Origin: SYFI01 sp046095485
Lineage (GTDB): Bacteria; Actinomycetota; Thermoleophilia; Miltoncostaeales; Miltoncostaeaceae
Direction: 5' to 3'
Assembly: GCA_046095485.1 (NCBI GenBank)
Contig: JBJTJN010000029.1
Coordinates: 1-32,046 of the forward strand
Length of the DNA: 32,046 nt
A program made the translations under genes and the position numbers. A model generated the notes under the pieces. It saw only the letters and a program-made list of their open reading frames with translations, did not search any database and was not told the DNA's origin. Positions 1-9,006 of this stretch are shown here, one piece after another; position 1 is the first letter of the stretch, and every line of letters begins with the position of its first letter.

Positions 1-3000
1 CGTCGCCTGCACCCGCCCGCCCTTGCCGCCCGTGGTGGTGCGGCTGCTGTCGCTGCTCTCGCCGCCGCGGGCGCCCAGGGCGTCAACGCCCAGCCACGCC
101 ACGCCCGTGGGCACGGTGTAGGCCTGGGCGGCGCCGGTGCACGACAGCCGGGTGTCCGATGTGAACGCCGGCGTCGCATCGAGCGTGGCCGTGCGGCTGC
201 CCGCGTTGCCCGACCCATCGAGCGTGGCCACGGCGTAGAACAGCTGCGTGCCGATGGCGCGCCCCGTGTGGCCCGTGGACGCCGTGGACCCTCCCGCGAC
301 GTCGAACGAGTTGGTGAGCGAGGTGGCCGAGGTGCCCCAGTACACGCGGTACCCCGCCGCGCCGGTCATGGTGCTGGGGGCCCATCCCAGCAGCACCGAC
401 CCCTGGCCGGGCACCGCCACCACCTGCTGCGGCGTGAGGGTGGCCGTCGCAGGGGTTCCTGCCGCGGCGAAGGTGGGGCCGGCGTTGCCGCCGGCGTCGG
501 ACACCGCGCCCGATGCGAGGGTGGGAATCACGGTGCCGTTGGTGGGCACGCCCGTGCCGGTGACGGTCACCGTGTAGGGCCCGGCGCCCGATCCGCTCAC
601 GCCGGTCACCGTCCATGCGGACGACGTGCCGCCCACCGAGAAGTCCGACGCCGTGAGGCCCGTGACCGGCTCATCGAAGGTGAGCGAGTAGGTGGTGGAC
701 CTGTCGCCCAGCGACCCGCTGGCCGGCGTGAAGGCGCTCACCATGGGAGGCCCGCGGTCCACGGTGACCGTCGCAGCCGTCATCGCGGCGCTCGGGCCCG
801 CCTGGTTGTTGGAGTCGGTCACCGTTCCGGTGGGCAGGGTGAGCAGCACCGTGCCCGTGCTGGGCCCGCCCACTGTCACGGTGTACGGCCCCGCGCCGGA
901 CCCCGTGACCGACTGCACGCTCCATCCCGCGGCGGTGCCGCCCAGGGTGAAGTCGGACGCCTCGAGGCCCGTGACCGGGCGGCTGAACTTCACCGAGTAT
1001 GTGAACGACGTGGCATTGGTGGACGTGACCGTCGGGGTGATGTCGGCAGTGCGGACGCGCGTGCGGATGTACGCCAGTTCCACCGGGCTCGTGCCGCCCG
1101 ATGCCACGGCCGCAGGCGACAGGGGGCTCAGCAGCCCGCCGCTCAGGGAGTACTGCCCCACGTCCGACAGGCTATGAGCACCCACGTAGGCGAACTGGCC
1201 GTCGGGGTCGAGCACCAGGTTCATCGCGCCGCCGGGAGTGGCCACCGTGGCCGGGCTGCGGGCCGTCAACTGGCCCGTCCCGCCGATGGAGAACTGATGA
1301 ACGCCGGCCCCACTCCACGAGGTCACCAGCAGCGTTCCGCCGTCCGGCGTGACGCGCGCCTGGTAGGCCCCGGGCACGCTGACGGAGCTCGGACTGAGCA
1401 CGGTGAGCGTGCCATCGCCGTTCACGGCGTACTGCGTGACCTTGCCGGTGTTGTACGAGGTCACATAGGCGAAGTTGCCGTTGGGCGTGAGCGCGAGGGC
1501 GATGGGGTCGAGGTTGGGCACCGACACCGTGGCCGGGCTCAGGGGGGCCAGCTTGCCGTCGTTGCCGATGGAGTACTGCGAGATGGTGGCCGGGCTCAGG
1601 CCGTCATTGCGATTGGCCACGTAGGCCCTGGTGCCGGCGGCGTTGATGGTGATGTAGAACGGGCGCGAACCCGTGGCCACCGTGGCCGGCGACAGCGCCG
1701 TGAGCGCCCCCGTGGGACCGATGGAGAACTGCGAGATGGTGTTGGCCAGGCGGTTAGACACGTAGAGGTATCCGCCGCCCGGCGACACCGTGACGAACCA
1801 GGCCCCGGACCCCACCGAGATGGTGCCCTGCATCACGAGCGCGCCGTTGTCGTCCACGTCGAACCGGCTCAGGGTGTCGGCGCTGCCGTTCACCACGTAC
1901 ACCCGCTTGCCGTCGGGAGTCACGGCCACGCCGCGCGCACCGGTGAACACCGCCGACGTGGTGCTCATGGGCGCGAGGCCCCCGCCCGAGCGCACCGCGA
2001 AGGTGGTCACCGAGTTGCTGGCGGTGTTGGTGGCCACCACGCGGTCGCCCACCCCCACGTACGACGCCTGGGACGCCGCGGTGGTGGACCCCGCCGACGT
2101 GGTGGCCGTCACCTGCACGCGCAGGAACCTGAACTGGTCGCCCGCCACCGGCGTGTAGGTGGCGGTGGCGTTGCCCGTGCCCGTGGCATTGGCCCAGCCC
2201 GTGGACCCATCGGTGCTCACCTGCCACTGGTAGGCGTAGGTGGCCTCGCCATCGGACGGCGTCCAGGTGCCGGCGCCCGCCGCGCCCGCAGCGCCAGGCG
2301 CCATGCCCGCGGGAACGGTGGGAAGCGCGCTGGCCCCGGAGTCCATCGCCAGCGGCGCCGTGCGGCGCGCCACCGATGGGCCGGTGGCCGACGCGGCGTC
2401 GGCCACGGAGTTCGCCGCAAGCGTGAGCACCGGCGTGCCGGTGCCCGACCCTGCCGCCGTGACCGTGTACGGCCCGTCGCCGGTGCCGGTGACGCCCGTC
2501 ACGGCCCACGAGCCGGGCGACGCCCCCAGCGAGAAGTCCGACACCTCGAGCCCGCTGACCGGCCGGTTGAACGACACCTTCCAGGTGAGCGACGTGGCGG
2601 TGGACAGCGCCGGCACCACCTCCATCGACGTCGGCGCGGGACCGAGCGTGCCCAGCACCGCGGGCTGGCCGGGGCCGGCGCCCGTGGCCACGGTGGCCGG
2701 GGACATCGGGCTGGCCACCCCCGTGCCGGTGGCGATGGAGTACTGCCCGATGCTGTTGGTGTTCCACGACGTCATGTAGACGTTCTGGCCGTTGGGCCGC
2801 ACCACCAGCGGGTTGCATGCCGCGGCAGCGGACACCGTGGCGGGTGACTTCGCGGCCAGCACGCCGCCCGCGCCCACGGTGTACTGCGCCATGGTGGTGC
2901 CGCCGCTCACGCATGCGTAGAGCGACTGGCCATCGGGCGCCACCTTCATGAAGTAGGCGCTCGCGAGCGTGACCGTCGCCGGCGAGAGCGGCGCCAGCAG

Positions 3001-6000
3001 GCCGCTGCCGTTGATCGAGAACTGGCTGATCGAGCCCGCGGTGACGGCCGACACGTACGCATTCGCGCCGTTCGGGGTGACCACGATGTCCGAGGCGCCC
3101 GACGGCACGGTCACCGTGGGCGTGGACGCCGCCGACAGCTGCCCGGTGGACGGGTCGATCACGAACTGCCGCACCTGGTTGTCGGTGGCGGCGATCACGA
3201 ACAGGCGGGTGCCCGCGGGGTTGATGGCCATCAGGCGGGGCGCGTTGCCCGCGGCGATCGTGGCCGTGGACAGGGGCACGAGGCGGCCCGTGGCCGTGAC
3301 GGAGTACTGGTTCACCACGTTGCCCGCCGTCACGTAGGCGAAGCGCTGATCGGGGGTCATGATCACTCGGTTCCGGCCGCTCAGCGCGCCGGATGGCGTC
3401 ACCGTGGCCGGCGACAGCGGGGTGAGCCCGCCACCGGCGGTGACGGCGTACTGCGACACCGTGCCCGCGGTGCCGTTGACCACGTAGGCGTACGCGCCGT
3501 CGGGGCTCTCGTACACCGCCGCCGATCCGCTGCCCGCCGACATGGTCGATGCCGTGCCCAACGACCCATTGGCCTGCACCGGGTAGATCGACAGGGTCGA
3601 CGCCGTCATGTTGGGGTTCACCAGTGTCTCGTGGCCCCGCACCCCGACGTTGGGCGACACGGCATTGACGCTGCCCGCGCCATTGGTGGCGGTCACGCGC
3701 AGGCGCACCTGGTTCCACGCATCCGCCGCGACCGGCGTATAGGTGAGCGTGGTGCTGCCGGTGCCCGTGGCATTGGTCCACCCGCTCGCGCCGTCGGCCG
3801 ACACCTCCCACTGGTACGCGTAGGTGATGCCGGGCCCGGCCCAGGTGCCGGCTGTGCCCGTGATGGGCTGGCCCACGCGCACCGGCGACGGCGAGGCCGT
3901 GGGGCCCGCCGCCACGCCCGAGTTCATCGACACCGCCTCGGCCGACCGCGCCACGGCGGGTCCGGCGTTACCCGCCGGGTCGCTGACCGAGTTCGCCGCC
4001 AGCGTGAGGGTGGGCGTGCCCACGCCGGTGCCGGTGGCCGTCACGGTATAGGGCCCGGCACCACTGCCGGTGACCCCGGTGATGCCCCACGACCCGGGGC
4101 CCGCCCCCAGAGAGAGGTCACCGGCCTCCAGCCCGCTGACCGGGCGGTTGAACTGCACGGTCCAGGTGAGGGTGACCGCATCCGCACGGGTGGGCACGGC
4201 CTGGATGCGCCGCACGCCCGGGGTGATTGGCACCGCGGCCACGCCGTCCACGCGCGTGCCCGCGGCGGCGGTGGCAGGCGAGAGCGCCGCGGCGAGCCCG
4301 GTGCCCGACACCGAGAACTGGCTGATGGTGTTGCCGATCGCATTGCCGACATAGGCGAGCGTGCCACCCCTGGCGAACGCCCCGCGGTACGACGAATTGC
4401 CGAGTGCCACCGAGGCGGGTGAACGCGCCGTGAGCGCGCCTCCGGGGCCGATGGAGTACTGCCACAGGGCACCGGCGGGTGATGAGTACGTTGCCGCAAG
4501 CAGCGACTGCCCATCGGGCGGCACGAGCACGAAGTGCGCCGCGGCCAGCGTGTAGGGACCCGACGCGCTTGCGGTGAGCGCACCGCCGGCGCCGACGTTG
4601 AACACGCTGACCTTGCCGCCGGTGTAGGAGGCCACGTAGAGGTAGGCGCCGTTGGATGACAGCGCGGCATACGTGGGCTGCGCGGCGAGGCCCGACACCG
4701 TGCCGCCCAGGGTGAGCTCACCGGTGGACGGGTTGATGGAGTACCAGCGCACCGCGCCGCTGGTGCGCAGCACCACGTACAGCACCGTTCCCGCGCTGTT
4801 CATCACCAGCCCCTCCGGGCCCGTGGACGCACCCAGCGCCACGTCGCTGCCAGCCGGCGACAGGCGACCATCGCCTCCCACCTCGTAGCGCCCGATGGCG
4901 TTGGCGCTGTAGCCGCTCGCGTACGCGAAGCGGCCGTCGGGGGTGAGTACGAGGTCCACGACGGCTGCCGGGGCGGAGACCGTCGCCGGGCTGAGCGCAC
5001 TCAACGCGCCATCGGCACCGATCGCGTACTGCGAGATGGTGTTCGATGTTCCGTTGGTGACGTAGGCGTACGCGCCGTCGGGGGTAGCCACCGGGTACCG
5101 CGGGTTGGTGCCGGCGGCGGCCGTGGTGGCGGCGCCCAGCGTGCCGTCCTGCTGGATCGCATACGCCCCGATGGCATTGGCGCCGTAGTGCGCCGCCAGC
5201 AGCAGCTCGGGCGACTGCACCGGGCGGGCCACGGACTCCTGCACCGCGGTGGCACCCGCCGCGTCGGTGGCGGTCACCCGCACCCGCACGTACTTCCAGG
5301 CGTCACCGGTGGTGGGGGTGTAGGTGGCCGTGGCGTTGCCGGTGCCTGCGGCGTTGGCCCAACCCGTGGCGCCATCGGTGGACACCTGCCACTGGTACGC
5401 GTAGGTGAGCCCCTCGCCCGTGAAGTTGCCCGGCGTGGCCGTGGCGGCGGTGGACACCCGGATGGTCGACGGAATCGTGGGCGCGGACGACGCGCCCATC
5501 ACGCCGCCGGTGCCCACGCGCGGGGCGCCGGGACCGGTGATCCCCAGGCTGCTGGTCACGGAGTTCGCCGCGAGGCTCAGGTCGACGCGGCCCGGGTCAC
5601 CGCCGGTGACTGTCACCGTGTAGGGCCCGGCGCCCGATCCGGTGACCGACTGCACGCTCCAACCGCCGGCTCCCACCGTGCTGAAGTCGCTCGCGGTGAG
5701 CCCGCTCACCCACTGGTTGAACTGCACGGAGAAGGTGAGCGTGGACGCGCTGCCGGGGCCCACCGCGGCCCGCATGAGGTTGGTGACCGGGCGAGGGGTG
5801 AGCAGGGCGACGTCGATCGGTCCGGAACCCGCCGCCACAGAGGCGGTGGCCATGGCCGTGAGCGCGCCCGTGCCGGCGTTGCGGGCGTACTGCGACACGG
5901 TGTTGGATCCGTAGTTCGGCGTATACGCTGCCGATCCGTCGGCGCTCACGGCAATGCCGCCGGGGTTGGTGCCGGTTGCCACCGTGGCCGGGGACAGCGG

Positions 6001-8877
6001 CGACAGCTGGCCGCCCGCACCCACGGAGTACTGGCCGAGGGCGCTGCTCCAGTTCGACACGTAGAGGTGCTGCCCGCCGGGGGCGAACGCCGCCATGAGC
6101 GCACCGGCGAAGGTGACGCTCGCCGGGTTCATGGCCGTAAGCTGGCCGTTCCCCCCGATGGTGAACTGGTCGACCTTGCCCACCGACTGCGCCATCGCGT
6201 AGAGGTTGGCGCCATTCGGGCTGATCACCACCCCGTAGGGCCCGGACGACGTCGCCACCGCGGGCGTGGCGAGCGGGGCGAGCTGGCCCGTGACCTGGTC
6301 GATGGAGTACTGCAGCACCTGCCCGCCGGTCTTGTTCGCGACGTAGAGGAAGGCTCCGTTGGGGGTGACGGCGAGGCCCTCGGGGTTGGTGCCGGCGGCG
6401 ATGGTGGGGGTGGGCAGCGCCAGCAGCCGGCCGTCGGAGAGCACGCGGAACTGGCTGACCGTGGTGGTGGCGCGGTTGGTCACGTATGCGAATCGCCCAT
6501 CGGGGGTGATCGCCATGTAGTACGGACCGGAGCCGGCACCGGTGGACACATGTGCGGGCGAGAGCGCCGTGAGCGCCCCCGACGGGCCCACCGCGAACTG
6601 GCTCACGCTGTTGCCGGCCTGGTTCACCGTATAGGCGAAGGCGCCGTCGGGCGACACCACCAGGCCACGCGGGTTCCCCTGGGTGGCGCCCGCGGTGGTG
6701 ACGGTACCGAGCGCCCCGCCCGCCCCGATGGGGAACTGGCCCACGGCGTTGCCGCCGTAGTTCGAGGTGAGCAGCGAGGTGCCGGGCAGCACGCGGCTGG
6801 TCACGGCCGAGAACGCCGCCACCGATCCGCTGCTGTTGGTGGCCGTCACCCGCAGGCGCAGGTAGTCGGCGAGATCGGCGTCCGCCACCTGGTACGTGGC
6901 CGTGGCGTTGCCCGTGCCCGTGGCGTTCGCCCAGCCGTCAGTGCCGTTCTCGGACACCTGCCACTGGTAGGCGTAGGTGATGGTGGCCGGGCCTGTCCAC
7001 GTGCCACTGGTGCCGGTGAGCACCCCGTAGGTGGTGGCCGTGCCCGTCACCGCCGGCAGCACGGTGTTCACCGGGCCGGTGTTCACCGTCACCGTGGACG
7101 CGACGGACGACAGCAGCGGGCCCTGCGCGTTGGCGCGGTCCACCACCGACCCCGCCCGCAGGGTCAGCTGCACGGTGCCGGCCGGCAACGGCGTGGCACG
7201 CGTGAGCGACACGGTGTACGGCCCGGCGCCCGCGCCGGTGATGGACGAGATCGTCCAGCCGGTTGACGTGCCGCCGATGGTGAAGTCACCAGCCGTGAGG
7301 CCGCTCACCAGCTGGTCGAACATCAACGTGTAGGTGATGGGGCTCGTGGTGATCGTGGCCGCGGCGGGGGTGAACGCGTTGACCGTTGGCGTGCCGAAGT
7401 CGAGCCCGCGGAACACCGTGACCGTGGCGGCGTTCGACTGCGTGACGGGCCCGGCGTTGCCGGCGGCGTCCGCCTGCGACCGCGCGCGCAGCCCCAGGTT
7501 CACCGTGCCGTTGGGCACCAGCGCCGCGGGGTTGGAGACGGTCACGGTGTAGGGACCAGCGCCGCTGCCGGTGATGGACGCCACGCTCCACCCGGGCGAG
7601 CTGCCGCTCACGATGAAGTCGCTCGCCTGCGGCGCGCGCACGGGCGCCTCGCTGAGGTTGAGCGTGTAGGTGATGGGGCCCGCCACCGTGGTGAGCGCGC
7701 TCGCGACGAACGACGACACCGACGGCGTGGTGGTGTCGTAGGTCACCGGGGACGTGCCGGCCAGGGGCGCCGCGGGGAACGGGTTGCCGTTGAGGCTCAC
7801 CGCCCCGGTGTTGAGCGCGAGCGTGACGGTGCCCTGCGTGGGGGCCACCCCGGTGAGCGTGACCGTGTAGGGGCCGGTTCCGCTGCCGGTGAGCGACGTG
7901 ATGCTCCATCCGGTGCTGGTGCCGCCCACGGTGAAGTCGCTGGCGTCGAGCCCGGTGGGCGTGCTCGCGCTGAAGTCGAGCGCGAAGGTGATGGTGGAGG
8001 CGTTGGTGGCCTCGCGCGCAGGCGTGAGCGTGGCGTCGGGACGCCCCCACACCAGCACCCAGCCGTTGGGGTTGGCCCCGCCGTGCGAGGCGCTTCCCCC
8101 GTAGGCGTTGTTGGCCGATCGCGTGGTGATGGTGTTGATGCCGGTCACCCCGAAGCCCGTGGAGATCATCTGCCCCACGCCGTTGCCGTCGGTGAGCCCC
8201 AGGCCGATGGAGTTGGCCGCGCCGTTGAAGACCACGTCGAGCTGGTCTGCGGTGCCCTGCGTGGCCGAGTCGGTGACCCCCAGCATGATGAAGTCGCCGG
8301 TGTCCGAGGTGAAGCTGTTCGCCGAGGGGCCCGTTGACTGCGCGAGGTACTTGTAGGTGGGGGTCACCGCCCCGGCGCCGTTGGCCAGGGTGGCCCCGGT
8401 GACGCTGATGCCCGTGGGCAGCGCCATGTTGGCCGCCACCGTGGCAGTGCCCAGCTGCGTCCAGGTGTGGGAGCTGGTGGTGATGGTGCCGCTGATGTTG
8501 CGGCTGGTGCCGTTGGCGTCGTAGCCCTCGAGCATGTACGCGTTGTGGCGCACGCCGAACAGCGACTGGTTGGCGTACTGCGCGCCGTCGGTGGTGACGG
8601 TGGAGAAGATGGCGGCGGTCGCCGCCAGCCCCGAGTTCTGGTCGGTGGTGAACAGCGACCTGATTCCCGCACCGGCGAGTGCCCCGGTGGTGGGCTGGCG
8701 GAAGCCCGCGATGAGCTCCCACGTGCTGCCGTTCGCCTGCTTCGTGATGGTCACGGCCGACGCCGGCGTGGCCCCGGCCCAGGTGGCGCCGAGCACGGCC
8801 GCGGCCGCCAGCGCACCGCCGGCCAGGCGGGTGACGAACGAACGGAGGGTGCGATTGTCAGGGGATGGTGTGCTCAC
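1..8877 (-). CDS. Giant secreted multi-propeller surface protein (C-terminus beyond window)
   Basis: Frame is open from GTG at 8877-8875 to the window edge (2959 codons); sampled lines across it all read as coherent protein. Residues 1-41 form a signal peptide (Arg-containing start, Ala/Leu core, cleavage after ATPASA). Residues ~42-280 are an unrecognised beta-rich domain. About 281-600 holds three Ig-like domains with the signature GSGAGPYTVT. Then follow four copies of a unit: tunnel-type Ig domain (ITYAYQWQVS, GNATATYTP), a propeller of seven blades (typical blade text ISQYSIG...LSPATVATG...TPDGRFAYVTN), and one Ig-like domain. After the fourth unit come another Ig-like domain, an Fn3 domain (AAGYRVYWGTS) and a glycine-rich stretch (TGGKGGRVQAT). 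Propellers resemble the lactonase/YVTN class, but no catalytic residues can be assigned, so a binding or adhesive role at the cell surface is inference. A TATACT box lies 27 nt upstream of the start; no strong ribosome site is visible. Confidence 0.9.
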   Translation of the reverse strand, partial: MSTPSPDNRTLRSFVTRLAGGALAAAAVLGATWAGATPASAVTITKQANGSTWELIAGFRQPTTGALAGAGIRSLFTTDQNSGLAATAAIFSTVTTDGAQYANQSLFGVRHNAYMLEGYDANGTSRNISGTITTSSHTWTQLGTATVAANMALPTGISVTGATLANGAGAVTPTYKYLAQSTGPSANSFTSDTGDFIMLGVTDSATQGTADQLDVVFNGAANSIGLGLTDGNGVGQMISTGFGVTGINTITTRSANNAYGGSASHGGANPNGWVLVWGRPDATLTPAREATNASTITFALDFSASTPTGLDASDFTVGGTSTGWSITSLTGSGTGPYTVTLTGVAPTQGTVTLALNTGAVSLNGNPFPAAPLAGTSPVTYDTTTPSVSSFVASALTTVAGPITYTLNLSEAPVRAPQASDFIVSGSSPGWSVASITGSGAGPYTVTVSNPAALVPNGTVNLGLRARSQADAAGNAGPVTQSNAATVTVFRGLDFGTPTVNAFTPAAATITTSPITYTLMFDQLVSGLTAGDFTIGGTSTGWTISSITGAGAGPYTVSLTRATPLPAGTVQLTLRAGSVVDRANAQGPLLSSVASTVTVNTGPVNTVLPAVTGTATTYGVLTGTSGTWTGPATITYAYQWQVSENGTDGWANATGTGNATATYQVADADLADYLRLRVTATNSSGSVAAFSAVTSRVLPGTSLLTSNYGGNAVGQFPIGAGGALGTVTTAGATQGNPRGLVVSPDGAFAYTVNQAGNSVSQFAVGPSGALTALSPAHVSTGAGSGPYYMAITPDGRFAYVTNRATTTVSQFRVLSDGRLLALPTPTIAAGTNPEGLAVTPNGAFLYVANKTGGQVLQYSIDQVTGQLAPLATPAVATSSGPYGVVISPNGANLYAMAQSVGKVDQFTIGGNGQLTAMNPASVTFAGALMAAFAPGGQHLYVSNWSSALGQYSVGAGGQLSPLSPATVATGTNPGGIAVSADGSAAYTPNYGSNTVSQYARNAGTGALTAMATASVAAGSGPIDVALLTPRPVTNLMRAAVGPGSASTLTFSVQFNQWVSGLTASDFSTVGAGGWSVQSVTGSGAGPYTVTVTGGDPGRVDLSLAANSVTSSLGITGPGAPRVGTGGVMGASSAPTIPSTIRVSTAATATPGNFTGEGLTYAYQWQVSTDGATGWANAAGTGNATATYTPTTGDAWKYVRVRVTATDAAGATAVQESVARPVQSPELLLAAHYGANAIGAYAIQQDGTLGAATTAAAGTNPRYPVATPDGAYAYVTNGTSNTISQYAIGADGALSALSPATVSAPAAVVDLVLTPDGRFAYASGYSANAIGRYEVGGDGRLSPAGSDVALGASTGPEGLVMNSAGTVLYVVLRTSGAVRWYSINPSTGELTLGGTVSGLAAQPTYAALSSNGAYLYVASYTGGKVSVFNVGAGGALTASASGPYTLAAAHFVLVPPDGQSLLAATYSSPAGALWQYSIGPGGALTARSPASVALGNSSYRGAFARGGTLAYVGNAIGNTISQFSVSGTGLAAALSPATAAAGTRVDGVAAVPITPGVRRIQAVPTRADAVTLTWTVQFNRPVSGLEAGDLSLGAGPGSWGITGVTGSGAGPYTVTATGTGVGTPTLTLAANSVSDPAGNAGPAVARSAEAVSMNSGVAAGPTASPSPVRVGQPITGTAGTWAGPGITYAYQWEVSADGASGWTNATGTGSTTLTYTPVAADAWNQVRLRVTATNGAGSVNAVSPNVGVRGHETLVNPNMTASTLSIYPVQANGSLGTASTMSAGSGSAAVYESPDGAYAYVVNGTAGTVSQYAVTAGGGLTPLSPATVTPSGALSGRNRVIMTPDQRFAYVTAGNVVNQYSVTATGRLVPLSTATIAAGNAPRLMAINPAGTRLFVIAATDNQVRQFVIDPSTGQLSAASTPTVTVPSGASDIVVTPNGANAYVSAVTAGSISQFSINGSGLLAPLSPATVTLASAYFMKVAPDGQSLYACVSGGTTMAQYTVGAGGVLAAKSPATVSAAAACNPLVVRPNGQNVYMTSWNTNSIGQYSIATGTGVASPMSPATVATGAGPGQPAVLGTLGPAPTSMEVVPALSTATSLTWKVSFNRPVSGLEVSDFSLGASPGSWAVTGVTGTGDGPYTVTAAGSGTGTPVLTLAANSVADAASATGPSVARRTAPLAMDSGASALPTVPAGMAPGAAGAAGAGTWTPSDGEATYAYQWQVSTDGSTGWANATGTGNATATYTPVAGDQFRFLRVQVTATTSAGSTTAASQASYVGVGDRVVATNTASNSVTTFAVRSGGGLAPMSTTSAVFTGARGVAVTPDGKRVYVVNGSADTLSRFDVDDNGALVMQGTISVGSGAWFVTVSPGGGYLYVSNRLANTISQFSIGPTGALTALSPATVATGSRPFYITINAAGTRAYVANRNDGLSPATISQYSIGNDGKLAPLSPATVSVPNLDPIALALTPNGNFAYVTSYNTGKVTQYAVNGDGTLTVLSPSSVSVPGAYQARVTPDGGTLLVTSWSGAGVHQFSIGGTGQLTARSPATVATPGGAMNLVLDPDGQFAYVGAHSLSDVGQYSLSGGLLSPLSPAAVASGGTSPVELAYIRTRVRTADITPTVTSTNATSFTYSVKFSRPVTGLEASDFTLGGTAAGWSVQSVTGSGAGPYTVTVGGPSTGTVLLTLPTGTVTDSNNQAGPSAAMTAATVTVDRGPPMVSAFTPASGSLGDRSTTYSLTFDEPVTGLTASDFSVGGTSSAWTVTGVSGSGAGPYTVTVTGTGVPTNGTVIPTLASGAVSDAGGNAGPTFAAAGTPATATLTPQQVVAVPGQGSVLLGWAPSTMTGAAGYRVYWGTSATSLTNSFDVAGGSTASTGHTGRAIGTQLFYAVATLDGSGNAGSRTATLDATPAFTSDTRLSCTGAAQAYTVPTGVAWLGVDALGARGGESSDSSRTTTGGKGGRVQAT
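781..7075 (-). repeat. Four tandem ~1.57-kb supradomain repeats inside the giant gene
   Basis: The YAYQWQVS motif of the tunnel Ig domain recurs at about 6961, 5389, 3828 and 2224, i.e. every 1561-1604 bases, always in the same reading frame. Approximate units are 7075-5501, 5500-3931, 3930-2346 and 2345-781. Each carries tunnel-Ig, seven blades and an Ig-like domain, giving 28 blades in all. Within a propeller the blades repeat every ~45-50 residues. Boundaries are approximate because copies are diverged at DNA level. Confidence 0.8.
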
Positions 8878-8878
8878 G

Positions 8879-8951
8879 CCGAGGGCGCACTGCGCGCAAC
8901 ACTGAGTATACCCGTAGAATCGCTGTTCCCACGCGGGAAAAGCGCCCTCGG
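8879..8951. promoter_or_regulatory. 10-bp inverted repeat bracketing the giant-gene promoter
   Basis: CCGAGGGCGC at 8879-8888 is matched exactly by GCGCCCTCGG at 8942-8951. The inner arm falls in the short leader just before the start codon and the outer arm upstream of the -10 box. Either a two-site operator or a long-range hairpin is possible; nothing identifies a binding protein. Confidence 0.4.
8905..8910 (-). promoter_or_regulatory. Probable -10 box (TATACT) of the giant gene
   Basis: TATACT on the minus strand, 27 nt before the GTG start, would give a leader of about 20 nt. No convincing TTGACA-like -35 is present at 17 bp; a GGAAC at 8929-8925 is closer. The box lies between the arms of a 10-bp inverted repeat. 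Confidence 0.45.
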
Positions 8952-8985
8952 TGCAGCCTTGGTGGGTTATCCCGAAACCCGATGT

Positions 8986-9000
8986 TCCGGGGGACCCGGA
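8986..9000 (-). terminator. Small hairpin after the VWA operon (weak terminator candidate)
   Basis: TCCGGG, three-base loop, CCCGGA, starting 6 nt after the stop of the last VWA gene. The stem is GC-rich and perfect but only 6 bp, with no T-run after it on the minus strand. It could end the operon or be chance in GC-rich DNA. Confidence 0.25.
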
Positions 9001-9006
9001 TCCGGC

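Noticed and set aside
268..2847. Long plus-strand open frame opposite the giant gene (also 5188-7266)
   Set aside because: Arg/Gly/His-rich nonsense typical of the antisense frames of GC-rich genes; the minus strand reads as clear propeller and Ig domains.
1754..3811. Minus-strand open frame of 685 codons out of frame with the giant gene
   Set aside because: It is a shifted frame of the same strand with shadow composition; the in-frame reading of the giant protein is continuous through this stretch.
2000..7000. CRISPR or satellite-like regular repeats
   Set aside because: The periodicity is protein-level propeller and Ig-domain repetition with codon-spaced divergence, not identical repeats with unique spacers.
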